Counted from the stretch's first letter, positions 10,585-20,085 are shown. The stretch is DNA of 64,000 nucleotides from Paraniabella defluvii (GCA_019316985.1 CP079215.1:3038001-3102000); one strand, 5' to 3'. Notes: generated from the sequence alone by a model not told the origin. Made by a program: numbers and translations.

Positions 10585-11027
10585 ATGACACAGTTACAAG
10601 TTAAAATCGTCAACAAATCTCAGCACGCGTTACCCGAATATGCCACTTCCGGTGCATCCGGCATGGACTTAAAAGCGTCAATAGAGGAAGATATAGTATT
10701 ACAACCCCTGGAAAGAACTTTGGTATCAACCGGTTTATTTATAGAATTGCCCGAAGGGTTTGAGGCGCAAATCAGGCCTCGTAGCGGTCTGGCCATTAAG
10801 CAGGGATTAACCTGCCTTAACACGCCTGGCACAATTGATGCAGATTACCGGGGAGAGATAAAAGTAATTTTAATTAACCTGTCAAACGAAGCGCAAACCG
10901 TCCATAATGGCGACCGCATTGCCCAGATGGTAATTCAGAAAGTAGAAATTATTAACTGGGTGCCGGTTGAAGAGCTGGGAGAAACAGTACGGGCAGCCGG
11001 GGATTTGGGCATACAGGAAAACAGTAA
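10585..11027 (+). CDS. dut: dUTP diphosphatase, frameshift hides the C-terminal motif
   Basis: dUTPase hydrolyses dUTP to dUMP and keeps uracil out of DNA. Motifs I to IV are clear: ASGMDLKA, RPRSGLAIKQGL, NTPGTIDADYRGEI and NGDRIAQMV. As written the frame runs on to 11043 with an atypical end, but with one extra G near 10993 the frame gives SRGFGHTGKQ and a stop at 11025-11027. This is the usual motif V (GxGGFGSTG-like) that closes over the nucleotide, so the true end is 11027. Confidence 0.93.
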
Positions 11028-11068
11028 ATGGATAGACGTATGATATCCATCTAATAAAAAACAAAAAC

Positions 11069-11856
11069 ATGAAACAAATATTGTTGATCATATCTCTGTA
11101 GCAACGCTCGCCTCCTGTGGCGCAAGCAGAAAGGCGGCGAAAACGCCTGTTGTAGATACTACTGCACCGCCCCGGTAGCTGCAGTGGAAAACGAGGGGCC
11201 TTCGGTTGTAATTTCCAAGTTAAATACAATTGATTTTAAAACTTTTTCTGGTAAGGTAGATGTAGACTTCGACGATGGAAAAGGTAATGGCAAAAGTGTA
11301 ACCGCTAAATTGGTTATTAAAAAGACGAGGCTATCTGGATGTCGGCAGGTTTGCTGGGATTTGAGGGCGTACGGGCTTTAATTACGAAAGACTCTGTAAA
11401 AATTCTTAATAAATTACAGAAAGAGTATGTGGCCACCAGCCTTTCTTACATACAGGATAAAATAGGTTTACCGGTTAACTTTGCCACCTTGCAGGATCTC
11501 CTGATCGGCAATGCGGTTTTTGTAAACCCGGATAATGCGTCTCTTACAAAAGAAGGAAACGGATATTTGATTACCACACAGGATGCTAATTTTAAAACCT
11601 GCTTACAATATTATTGCCGGGTTACCTGCCGTCTTTCAGCAAATTGAGCGATGTAGATACTTCGAAGAACAGGAGCGCAGAATTGGCCTACAATAATTAC
11701 AAGCAGGTAGCCGGCAGGAATTTTTCAACATCAAGGGATATTCGTGTTAAATACAAAAGCAATATCACCATAAAACTTAATTTTCAGTCTTACGATTTTG
11801 ATGGAGAGGTGGCCGTACCGTTCGCTGTACCATCAGGTTATAAAACAAAGCAATAA
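11069..11856 (+). CDS. DUF4292 lipoprotein, frameshifted
   Basis: A short lipoprotein signal (MKQILLIIS then LATLASCGASRKAA across a break near 11100) precedes a domain with ISKLNTIDFKTFSGKVDVDF, IWMSAGLLGFEGVRALITKDSV and IGLPVNFATLQDLLIGNAVF. This pattern matches DUF4292, an outer-membrane-associated lipoprotein of Bacteroidota with a LolA/LolB-like fold; the function is not established. Breaks lie near 11100, 11170, 11325 and 11605. The neighbouring M23 peptidase gene downstream is a frequent partner and suggests a cell-envelope role. Confidence 0.78.
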
Positions 11857-11941
11857 TCCGGTAAATATTTATGCTTCAGGCCCCAATACTACTGTACTCA
11901 TTACAACAACCTGTTCTGTTCTTAAACAAGCTGGCAAAGGG

Positions 11942-13482
11942 ATGTATAAAGCTGTTGTACCTGCTAATTATTGTTAGCAGTACTTTCCTCTCCAACCAGG
12001 CTGCAGCGCAAAAACAAGCGACAAAACAGCAATGGAGGATGAACGCAGGAAATTACAGCAGGAGCTGAAGCAGATTCAGCAGGCTTATGATGCCGTTAAG
12101 GGCGAAAGCAAGAATACCCTGCACCAGCTGGCCGCGCTGAATAAAAAATAGAAGTTCAGGAGCAGTATATAAACAATATCGGCAAAGAGATACGTTTGAT
12201 TGATGATGATATTTATTACAGCGCTATTGAAATTAAGCGACTGAAAAAGCAGATGGATACGCTCAAAGCCCACTATGCAAGAACGGTAGTATATGCCTAT
12301 AAAAACAGGAGCAACTATGATTATCTCAATTTTATTTTTTCTGCCAATAGTTTTAACGATGCTATAAAACGCGTAGCATACCTGAAAAGTTATCGTAACT
12401 ACCGGGAGAAACAAATGGAAGATATTGTTAAAACCAGCACGCTCATCGATAAACGTTATGCACACCAGGTAGCCAGTAAAAAGCAGAAAGAAGGAGCTTT
12501 GGTGACGCGTACCAATGAATATTCAGTACTTGGAAACCAGAGAGCCGAAAAGGATTCAGTAGCAAAAGTATTGCAGTCGCAGGCAGGATCTTTACAAAAG
12601 CAAATTGCAAAAAAACAACAGGAAGACAAACAGCTGAAGTCGGATATTGCTGCCGTAGTGAGAAAGGAAATAGCCGAAGCAAAGAAGATTGCGCAGGAAG
12701 AAGCCCGGCAAAGAGCCGCTGCGGAAGCCAAAGAGCGGCAGGAAGCATGGGCGAGCGAGCGCTTACTGGAAACTGAGAAAGCATTAGCCGGTGCCAGGCC
12801 TGCAACGGTGGCGCCAACCGTTACACCTGCGGCGCCCCAATCTCCGCCCACAACCGGCCAGGAAGTAGCGCCTGTTCCATCGCGGGAGCTGAAATTTGAT
12901 CCGGTAGGCGCCGGCAAAACCACTACGGTGAGAGCGGTTCCTAAATCAGACAATTCAATAGTAGCTAATGCAAATCCTATAATTGCCAGGAAAAACACTC
13001 CTCCGCCTGCACCCGTGGTGGAAAACAAAGCGCCGGCCGGGGATATTTAAATTATAAAGCCGATGATATTGCGCTAAACAGCGATTTTTCGCAAAACCGT
13101 GGCAAACTGCCATCCCCTGTTGATGGGGTGATAACTTTGGGTTTTGGCCGTTATAAGATTGAAGGGGTTGGTCCTGATATTGTAGGCGATAACCCGGGTG
13201 TTACATACACCGCTCAGGTGGGCGCTCCGGTGAGAGCGGTATTCGGAGGAGAGGTGGTGAGTATCTCGAAAGTGGGGGCACCTCTTTTGTTGTACTGCGT
13301 CACGGAAAATATTTTACAGCATATAGTAATCTGGCCTCTGTAAGTGTAAGTAAAGGAGCATCAGTTACGCGCGGCCAATCTATAGGCACAGTAGGTGCAG
13401 ATGAAGAAACAGGCGGCGGCAAGCTCGATTTTATCCTGATGATAGAAGAGAAAACGTAGATCCTCGCGCCTGGCTAAGATAA
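11942..13482 (+). CDS. M23 peptidase / murein hydrolase activator (EnvC-like), frameshifted
   Basis: EnvC-type proteins activate or perform peptidoglycan cleavage in the periplasm. A hydrophobic signal (IKLLYLLIIVSSTFLSNQAAA) precedes a long coiled coil rich in Lys, Gln and Glu (about 12010-12760), a Pro/Ala-rich linker, then the LytM/M23 domain beginning LPSPVDGVITLGFG with GGEVVSISKVG and ending GGKLDFILMIEEK-NVDPRAWLR at 13480. The usual zinc ligand motif GxDI and HxH are not intact here: the segment reads GDNPGVTYTAQ, and GKLDFIL replaces xxLHFE, which suggests a non-catalytic activator like EnvC. Breaks lie near 11990, 12150, 13050 and 13280. The start is approximate. Confidence 0.78.
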
Positions 13483-13548
13483 ACCGGCCACAGGCTTTTA
13501 AAGAGATCTGAATGGGGCATTCCGCGAATATGATTAATTTTAATCGAT

Positions 13549-14583
13549 ATGGATAGCGGAATTATTAAAAGGTTGGAAATAGTTGCAGTGCAAGCCACTA
13601 CCCCCGATTCGAGGACACTGGTATTGAAGCCGCTGGGATGGGAGCCCCATTATAAGGCGGGTCAGTTCCTAACCCTGGTGTTTTACAGCCGGTCAGGAGA
13701 ACAGCGCCGTTCCTATTCCATATCCTCATCGCCCGACGCAGGCGAGCCTTTATCCATCACTATAAAAAAATCGACAACGGAGAGTTTTCCAGGAAGCTGG
13801 TTTATAAATCAAGGCCGGGGATATATTGCTGACATCGGGTATCGGAGGTTTTTTTGTACTGCCGGAAAAAACAGGACATACGGCATTTTGTTTCCTGGCC
13901 GCGGGCAGCGGTATCACCCCTGCTTTTCGCTGATCAAAACCTTACTCCTGACTACTCCGCAGCAGGTATTTCTGTTTTATAGCAATCGCAATGAACAGCA
14001 GGCTATATTTTATGAAGAGCTAAAATCCTTACAGCAGCAATATAAAGATCGCTTCTATGTTCATTTTATGTTTAGCAATCGCCTCGATGTTTATTACAGC
14101 CGGTTAAGTCATTGGTTGCTGACCAGATTGCTGGATGAGCACTTTGTAACGATCAATAAAAAGCATATTCTTTTTTATGTGTGCGGGCCTTTCGACTATA
14201 TGCTGATGTCTTCCATCTCACTCCGGAATAACGGGATTGCAAATACGCAGATCCTTAAAGAAGACTTTAATCCGTTACCGCCGGCTAAGCTACCCCAGCC
14301 ACCCGACAAAGAACGGCATCAGGTTACAATACACCTGGGGCAAAAGACCTATATGCTTCAGGTTCAATATCCGCAAACTATTGTAGCCGCTGCAAAGCAG
14401 GCAGGGGTTGCCGTGCCCTATAGTTGTGAGGCCGGACGTTGCGGAAGTTGTGTAGCCACCTGCACATCCGGTAAAATATGGATGGCTTACAACGAAGTTT
14501 TGATGGACGATGAAATAGCAAAGGGACGGGTACTAACCTGCCAGGGATACCCGGTTGAAGGAGACGCCACCATTGTATATTGA
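13549..14583 (+). CDS. ferredoxin-NAD(P)H reductase-type oxidoreductase with C-terminal 2Fe-2S domain (PaaE-like)
   Basis: The layout is FAD-binding domain (HYKAGQFLTLVF, RRSYSISSSPDAGEPLSIT), NAD(P)-binding domain, then a plant-type 2Fe-2S ferredoxin domain with CEAGRCGSCVATC and a final Cys in VLTCQGYPV. It passes electrons from NAD(P)H to an oxygenase or desaturase partner. The ORF looks intact, but residues about 85-125 are read in the wrong frame: the adjacent frame between roughly 13800 and 13925 encodes GDILLTSGIGGFF and FLAAGSGITPAFSLIK, the true nucleotide-binding motif. Two opposite indels therefore cancel. No oxygenase partner is adjacent. Confidence 0.85.
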   Translation: MDSGIIKRLEIVAVQATTPDSRTLVLKPLGWEPHYKAGQFLTLVFYSRSGEQRRSYSISSSPDAGEPLSITIKKSTTESFPGSWFINQGRGYIADIGYRRFFCTAGKNRTYGILFPGRGQRYHPCFSLIKTLLLTTPQQVFLFYSNRNEQQAIFYEELKSLQQQYKDRFYVHFMFSNRLDVYYSRLSHWLLTRLLDEHFVTINKKHILFYVCGPFDYMLMSSISLRNNGIANTQILKEDFNPLPPAKLPQPPDKERHQVTIHLGQKTYMLQVQYPQTIVAAAKQAGVAVPYSCEAGRCGSCVATCTSGKIWMAYNEVLMDDEIAKGRVLTCQGYPVEGDATIVY

Positions 14584-14695
14584 GTAAAAGACGCGCTTAT
14601 GACGGATAATTTTAACGGAAAGCAGTAGGCTGTATACAGCAGGCTTCGGAGTGCTCAACTGTTTATAAAAATATTTTTTTCTTTTTTACCCCACC

Positions 14696-14703
14696 TACAT
14701 TTG
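14696..14703 (+). promoter_or_regulatory. -7 box upstream of tex
   Basis: TACATTTG matches TAnnTTTG in full, 32 bases before the tex ATG. The short leader contains a small TCCCC/GGGGA hairpin at about 14706-14722. Confidence 0.5.
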
Positions 14704-14735
14704 CATCCCCGATAACCGGGGAAACAAAAACTATT

Positions 14736-16977
14736 ATGGATTTAAAGTATATACAACAAATAGCGATAGAGCTGTCGCTGCCTGTAAAAAATATTACCAA
14801 TGTGCAGCAAATGCATGTTGAGGGCGCCACTATACCTTTTATCAGCCGGTACCGGAAAGAGGCAACCGGCAATATGGATGAAGTGCAGGTAGGAAACGTA
14901 ATTGATAAGATCAAGTATTATGATGAATTAGAAAACGGAAAGAAACTGTTTTAAAAACCATAGAAGCGGCAGGGAAATTAACGCCCGAATTGAAGCTGCG
15001 TATCGAGAACTGTTTAAATGCAACAGAACTCGAAGACATTTATCTGCCTTATAAGCCCAAACGCAAAACCAAGGCAACAGTGGCCATCGAAAAGGATTGG
15101 AGCCTTTGGCGCAATTATTATTTGACCAAAGCCAGCCGGTTTCAGATGAGCAGATTGCAGCTTATATCAACGAGCAGGTAAAGGATAATGCGGACGCTTT
15201 GCAGGGCGCCCGGGATATTATTGCGGAATGGATATCAGAGAGCGAACAGGCCAGAACAACAGTACGTTCTATGTTTCAGGAAACAGCTGCTATTTCTGCC
15301 AGGGTGCTTACAACGAAAAAAGATGCTGAAGAGGCGCAGAAGTACAGGGATTACTTTGATTTTAAGGAGCCGCTGGCTGACTGTCCTTCACATCGTTTGC
15401 TGGCCATCCGCCGTGGAGAGAAGGAGGGTTTTCTTATTATGGATATTGGGATCGAGAAGGAATCGGCAGTAGGCGAGTTAAAAAATATATTCGTAAAATC
15501 CTCGAATAGTGCAGGCGGGCAGGTTGCGTTGGCTACGGAAGATGCTTATAGCCGGTTATTAAAACCCGCTATTGAAACAGAGTTTCGTATGAGCAGCAAA
15601 ACAGCCGCTGATGAGGAAGCCATCCGGGTATTTGCAGAAAACCTCCGGCAGCTATTATTGGCTTCTCCCTGGGAAGCAAGCGCGTGCTGGCGATAGACCC
15701 TGGCTTTAGAACGGGCTGTAAAGTAGTATGCCTCGATGAGAGTGGAACCTTCCTGAAGTATACAACCATTTTCCCGCATGCACCCCAGAACGAATGGAGC
15801 GGCGCTGCTGCTGCTTTAAAAGATTTAGTGAGCAGGTATGATATTGAAGCCATAGGTTATGGTAATGGTACTGCCAGTAAAGAAACAGAAAAGCTGGTAC
15901 GTAGCATAGATTTTGGTAAACCCGTTTCTATCTTCATGGTAAATGAAAGCGGGGCCTCTATTTACTCTGCCAGTGAAGTGGCGCGTGAAGAATTTCCTGA
16001 CGAAGATGTAACGGTTCGTGGCGCTATCAGCATTGGCCGTCGCTTGTTGGACCCCTGAGCGAGTTGGTAAAGATCGATGCCAAGAGTATTGAGTAGGACA
16101 GTACCAGCACGACGTGAATCAAAACCGTTTAAAAGATAGCCTGGATAACGTAGTGCAAAGCTGCGTAAACTATGTAGGTGTAGATGTGAATACCGCCAGT
16201 AAGCACTTGCTTACCTATGTTTCGGGTCTTACAGCCACAACTGCTAAAAATATAGTGGAGTATCGTAGCAAAAACGGGGCTTTTAAGTCAAGAAACGAGC
16301 TTCTTAAAGTGTCTATGTTAGGGCCAAAAGCTTACGAGCAATGCGCGGGCTTTTTAAGAATACCCGGTGCGGAAAATCCTTTAGATAATTCGGCAGTGCA
16401 TCCTGAAAGTTACAGCATAGTAGAAGAAATGGCCCGGAAAATGAATTGTTCGGTAAACGATATTATTGCTAAGCCGGATATAAGAAAGCAGATCAATGCC
16501 AGGGATTTTATCAGCGAAACAGCAGGTTCTTACACTATTGATGATATTTTGAAGGAATTGGAAAAGCCGGGTCGTGATCCCAGGGATGTGATCGAGGAAT
16601 TCAGGTTTGCCGAGGGAATTGCTACCATGGATGATTTGAAGCCTGGTATGAAGTTGCCGGGTATTGTGACCAATATTACCAATTTTGGCGCTTTTGTAGA
16701 TGTGGGCGTAAAGCAGGACGGGTTGGTACATGTTTCTCACCTGGCCAATAAATATGTAAGCGATCCCAATGAAGTAGTAAAGCTCAATCAGAAAGTAATG
16801 GTAACGGTTGTTGAGGTTGATGCCTCCCGTAAGCGTATCGCCTTGAGTATGAAAGATGAAAATAAAGCAGCAGACCAGCGTCCGCGTACCAATATGCCCA
16901 AGGGAACCCCTGTAAGCAACAAGCCGAAAAATAATTTCCAGTCAAGCCTGGATGCTTTGAGAAAAAAGTTTAACTGA
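14736..16977 (+). CDS. tex: Tex family RNA-binding transcription accessory protein, frameshifted
   Basis: Tex is a conserved nucleic-acid-binding protein linked to transcription. Visible domains in order: N-terminal helical region (PFISRYRKEATGNMDEVQV, LEDIYLPYKPKRKTKA), a YqgF/RuvX-like fold (VLAIDPGFRTGCKVVCLDESG, IEAIGYGNGTASKETE), the helix-hairpin-helix part (LTATTAKNIVEYRSKNGAF, LLKVSMLGPKAYEQCAGFLRI) and a C-terminal S1 domain (GIVTNITNFGAFVDVGVKQDG). Breaks near 14950, 15100, 15670 and 16060-16105 mostly need one extra base in a homopolymer (A, C). The end is NFQSSLDALRKKFN. A terminator-like palindrome follows at once. Confidence 0.93.
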
Positions 16978-16989
16978 TGTTGCTGGGTG

Positions 16990-17020
16990 AAATGGTCTGA
17001 CCGTCCCGGTCTGACCATTT
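16990..17020 (+). terminator. tex terminator formed by a REP-like palindrome (copy 1)
   Basis: The arms AAATGGTC and GACCATTT, followed inside by GACCG and CGGTC around a 3-base loop, form an almost perfect hairpin 13 bases after the tex stop, then TTTTAT. The same sequence recurs inverted at 17184-17213 (22 of 24 core bases equal), so it is also a REP-like element. Confidence 0.65.
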
Positions 17021-17181
17021 TATCTGAAATCCAACTCATTAAACTCAAAGACTTGTGTTGCAAGCACCCGGTTGCATAAACTTCCGTTCCGTGCTTTTTC
17101 ATAATCAGGATAAGATGAATACTCCCATTGGGCCGGGTGAGTTACCAGGCCGGCTTTCAAAGGGTTGGGGATACAAAATTT
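17020..17181 (-). pseudogene. C-terminal remnant of a RAYT (REP-associated tyrosine, Y1_Tnp) transposase
   Basis: Read on the minus strand, 17181-17020 encodes NPLKAGLVTHPAQWEYSSY followed by PDYEKARNGSLCNRVLATQ and a stop. The NPxKAGLV and WxYSSY motifs are the hallmark of the C-terminal end of IS200-like REP-associated transposases. Only about 50 residues are left; the catalytic HUH histidines and tyrosine are missing and the sequence upstream turns directly into a REP-like palindrome. It is a dead fragment, not a frameshifted complete gene, because no earlier part of the family is present in any frame. Confidence 0.7.
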
Positions 17182-17183
17182 AA

Positions 17184-17213
17184 CCCCGGGTTAGACCGGG
17201 TCGGTCAGACCAG
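17184..17213 (-). repeat. REP-like palindrome copy 2, inverted relative to copy 1
   Basis: On the minus strand it reads TGGTCTGACCGACCCGGTCT then AACC, differing from copy 1 at two of 24 bases. The two copies bracket the RAYT remnant in opposite orientation, as in REPIN-type elements. Confidence 0.6.
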
Positions 17214-17240
17214 GTATGCATTACGCAGGTATGCATTACG
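17211..17240. repeat. two perfect tandem copies of a 15-bp unit
   Basis: CAGGTATGCATTACG occurs at 17211-17225 and again at 17226-17240 without a mismatch. It abuts REP-like copy 2 and may mark the element boundary or slippage. Confidence 0.8.
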
Positions 17241-17331
17241 GTTATGTTCTGATCCTCCCGATCTGGCCATACCACTCACGCACCGCCCTGAGTTGAATCG
17301 AATAATGGCATTCTGTTAATCAGCTTTTGTT

Positions 17332-17339
17332 TAATTTTG
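17332..17339 (+). promoter_or_regulatory. -7 box next to the IscA-type gene
   Basis: TAATTTTG matches TAnnTTTG in full and ends 4 bases before the ATG at 17344, again suggesting a leaderless mRNA. Confidence 0.5.
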
Positions 17340-17343
17340 TAAT

Positions 17344-17691
17344 ATGGAAACAATTATAGCATCCAGCCCGGTAACTTTAACCGCCGGCGCTGTGAAGGAA
17401 ATAAAAAGACTGATCAGTGAGCCCGGATTTGATACCACCCAGTTTTTGCGTATCGGGGTGAAAGGTGGCGGTTGCAGCGGAATGAGTTATGTATTGGGTT
17501 TTGATCAGAAAACGGAAGCAGATAAAGAATTTGAAATAGAGGGCATTTCATGCATTATCAATAAATCTCACGAGCTTTACCTGGCAGGTATGGAAATAGA
17601 CTGGAGCGATGGCCTTGATAACCGGGGCTTTACATTCTCTAATCCTAATGCAAGCAGCACTTGTGGCTGTGGAACCAGTTTCGCGGTATAA
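17344..17691 (+). CDS. A-type iron-sulfur cluster carrier (IscA/ErpA/SufA family)
   Basis: A-type carriers hold Fe-S clusters and deliver them to target enzymes. The 115-residue protein has the domain hallmarks: GVKGGGCSGMSYVLGF with the first Cys, then STCGCGTSFAV with the two C-terminal Cys in CGC. This length is normal and the frame is unbroken. Nearby Fe-S enzymes in the window include glutamate synthase and dihydroxy-acid dehydratase, but no isc or suf genes are adjacent, so the specific member cannot be named. A methyltransferase gene follows after 11 bases. Confidence 0.93.
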   Translation: METIIASSPVTLTAGAVKEIKRLISEPGFDTTQFLRIGVKGGGCSGMSYVLGFDQKTEADKEFEIEGISCIINKSHELYLAGMEIDWSDGLDNRGFTFSNPNASSTCGCGTSFAV

Positions 17692-17702
17692 TCCTCAATC
17701 AA

Positions 17703-18600
17703 ATGCCTGATATACATTATTCTTTTTGCCCGGTTTGCCAATCGGATAACCTGCAGCATGTTTTCGATGTTAAGGACTATACCGTTAGCGGAAAAGAGTT
17801 TGAGGTAGTTCATTGTAATGCCTGCACTTTAAGATTTACACAGGATGTGCCGGGGCAGGATGATATTGGCCGCTACTATAAATCTGAAGATTATATCTCT
17901 CACACCAACACCAGCAAGGGACTGATCAATCAGCTCTATCAGCGGGTGCGGGTGCGCACTATGAAGCAAAAAGCAGCCATAGTGAAAAGGCATACTGGGT
18001 TACAGAAAGGTCGGTTGCTTGATATTGGTTGTGGCACTGGTACTTTTTGCACACGATGCAGGAACAGGGCTGGGAAGTTGCGGGGTTAGAGCCTGACGCC
18101 GATGCCAGGGCTATAGGTAAAGAACAATACGGGATCAATGCCCGCCCGTCTCACGAACTTTTTCATTGCAATCACAGAGCTTTAACGCCATTACTTTATG
18201 GCATGTGTTAGAGCATGTGCACACCCTACACGAGTACGTTGCCCGGATGAAAAGCCTTTTGGCGCCTGGAGGTGTTTTATTTATTGCGGTACCTAATTAC
18301 ACCAGTAAAGATGCAAAGGTATATGGGGCTTACTGGGCAGGTTATGATGTACCGCGACACCTATATCATTTTTCACCCCAGGCGATGCATACACTGGTGC
18401 AACAGCACGGGTTGAAGATTAATGAAATGCTACCGATGTGGTTCGATAGCTTTTATGTGGATATGCTGAGCAGCAAGTATAAGAGCGGTAAGGTCAACTA
18501 TCTGAGCGCCGGTTTGCACGGATTGGCTTCCAATATCAATGCTATGGGCAATACCAGAGAGTGTTGCTCTGTTATTTATGTTATAAAGGCAACGACTTAA
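17703..18600 (+). CDS. class I SAM-dependent methyltransferase with N-terminal zinc-ribbon, frameshifted
   Basis: The N-terminus has a four-cysteine ribbon (FCPVCQSDN and VHCNACTLRF). The SAM-binding motif I is LLDIGCGTG, then GWEVAGLEPDADARAI and FNAITLWHVLEHVHTLHEYV, a typical Methyltransf_23 layout. The C-terminal GYDVPRHLYHFSPQAM is common in bacterial members of unknown substrate. Breaks lie near 18040, 18170 and 18545. It probably shares a transcript with the IscA-type gene. Methyl acceptor unknown. Confidence 0.85.
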
Positions 18601-18618
18601 ATTGTTGTCTTACTAATG

Positions 18619-19443
18619 TTACCGGCCCAGCTGTACCTCATACAATTCGGGCCACTTCTTTCCGGTGATATACACTTTCTTGGTTTCTGCATCGTAAGCA
18701 ATACCATTAGGTACTTCGTCGGGGTTCCTGTTGTTAATACGTTGCCAGATATCCGAAACGTCGATCTTGCCTACAATCAGCCCGTTGTTAGGATCGATCT
18801 TTAAGATGAAAGGCTGCTGCCATACATTTGCATATACAAAGCCGTCGATATATTCCAGCTCGTTCAGATTGTAAGCCAGTTCTCCGTTATGGGTAACAGA
18901 TTGTGTGTGCAATAGCTGGAAGGTTGTCGGATTATAAAAATACAGGTTACCACTGCCGTCTGTTACAATAAGCTCCTTTCCATTATTGGTAATTCCCCAT
19001 CCATCGGTGTTAAAGCTGAATTCTTTCACTTTTTTAAGATCAGGAAGCGTGTATACCAAAACCTTTCTTTCCGTCCAGGTGAGTTGGTACACTGTGTCAT
19101 TCAATATGGTAATGCCTTCACCGAAATAGTGATCGTCAAGCGCTATCGATTTTTCAGCTTTACCTGTTTGAAGGTTCACTTTTAAAAGATGGGAATTTTT
19201 ACTGCTTACAGGGTTATCTGCATCTCCACCGGTTCCCTCATATAACTGTCCTTTGTAAATAACCAATCCCTGTGTGAAGGAAGACGTATCGTGGGGTATG
19301 TATTCACTACCGATAAGCTGATAGTAGGTATTTCGGGTGCAGTAGAACCAGATTCTGTTGGTGTTGTGTCAGAAGTATTGTCGCCACAACTTAAAATTAA
19401 AGCTGGTAATGACAGTACTATAAAAAAAGAAAAATTTGTTCAT
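18619..19443 (-). CDS. glutaminyl-peptide cyclotransferase (glutamine cyclotransferase family) lipoprotein, frameshifted
   Basis: This family forms N-terminal pyroglutamate on peptides and has a five-bladed beta-propeller. Landmarks: TQGLVIYKGQLYEGTG at the N-terminal end of the domain, YFGEGITILNDTVYQLTW, LEYIDGFVYANVWQ and EVPNGIAYDAETKKVYITGK at the end. The N-terminus is a lipoprotein signal (MNKFFFF, then LPALILSCGDN in the next frame), so it acts in the periplasm or outer membrane. A break lies near 19415 and another near 19275. It is divergent from the Lrp regulator and convergent with the methyltransferase. Confidence 0.88.
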
Positions 19444-19463
19444 TGTTTTAAAATAATTGGGTA

Positions 19464-19471
19464 CAAAAGTA
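19464..19471 (-). promoter_or_regulatory. -7 box for glutamine cyclotransferase
   Basis: TACTTTTG on the minus strand is a full TAnnTTTG match located 20 bases upstream of the ATG. Confidence 0.45.
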
Positions 19472-19528
19472 GGGTAAGTAGGTTTCAAAAAAATCATAAA
19501 GCAGGCTGCAATAGCGATAGCAGATTTA

Positions 19529-19604
19529 AAGAATAATATTCGTTTTTTATCGTGTAATAAGAATATTATTCTGCTATGTATTATTTTTTGAGAATAATAT
19601 TTAA
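19529..19604. promoter_or_regulatory. three Lrp-type operator palindromes
   Basis: The AT-rich palindromic core GAATAATATT(C) appears at 19531-19541, as GAATATTATTC at 19561-19571, and as GAATAATATT at 19592-19601. The spacing is 30 and 31 bases, close to three helical turns, so all three face the same side. The last copy abuts the -7 box of the Lrp gene. Lrp/AsnC proteins commonly autoregulate through such arrays. Confidence 0.6.
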
Positions 19605-19609
19605 ATTTG
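19602..19609 (+). promoter_or_regulatory. -7 box of the Lrp-family gene
   Basis: TAAATTTG matches TAnnTTTG in full; the ATGs at 19613 and 19616 follow 3 and 6 bases later. It touches the third operator copy. Confidence 0.5.
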
Positions 19610-19612
19610 GCT

Positions 19613-20083
19613 ATGATGCAAAATGAACTGGTTTTAAATGATGTGGATAAGGCCATTTTGAGATTAATGCAGGATGATGCCCGCATTACGAATGTGGCGA
19701 TATCTAAAAAGCTAAAAATGGCTCCATCGGCAGTGCTCGAGCGCGTGCGGAAACTTGAGGAGCGGGGCGTTATAAAGGGATATACGGCTAATATCAATCC
19801 ATCGGCGCTAAATAAAGAGTTGCTGGCATTTATTTTTATTAAATCGGCCGACGGGTTTGGCTGCGATACATCTGCCAGGGCATTTGCTGCTATCCCGGAA
19901 GTACAGGAAGTACACAATATAGCCGGCGATGATTGTTACCTGGTTAAAGTACGTGTGGCCAATACGCAGGCATTGATGGAGCTGCGACGCAAGAAGTTCA
20001 GCAAAATTGCCAATATCCTTTCTATGCGTACTACCATCGTAATGGAAACTGTAAAAGAAACGCAAACTATTTCAATTACCTGA
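19613..20083 (+). CDS. Lrp/AsnC family transcriptional regulator
   Basis: Lrp/AsnC proteins bind DNA with an N-terminal helix-turn-helix and sense amino acids with a C-terminal RAM domain. The HTH region reads VDKAILRLMQDDARITNVAI with LKMAPSAVLERVRKLEERGVI; the RAM part includes AIPEVQEVHNIAGDDCYLVKV. The frame is unbroken and the length is normal. ATG 19613 was taken; ATG 19616 is equally possible. The EamA transporter starts 3 bases after the stop, so the regulator most likely controls its own export partner, a common arrangement for amino-acid exporters. Confidence 0.93.
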   Translation: MMQNELVLNDVDKAILRLMQDDARITNVAISKKLKMAPSAVLERVRKLEERGVIKGYTANINPSALNKELLAFIFIKSADGFGCDTSARAFAAIPEVQEVHNIAGDDCYLVKVRVANTQALMELRRKKFSKIANILSMRTTIVMETVKETQTISIT

Positions 20084-20085
20084 TT

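Noticed and set aside
12443..13028. Two long minus-strand ORFs rich in Ser/Ala/Leu across the M23 peptidase gene
   Set aside because: They are opposite the coiled coil and Pro/Ala linker of the peptidase, whose plus-strand frame carries the family features.
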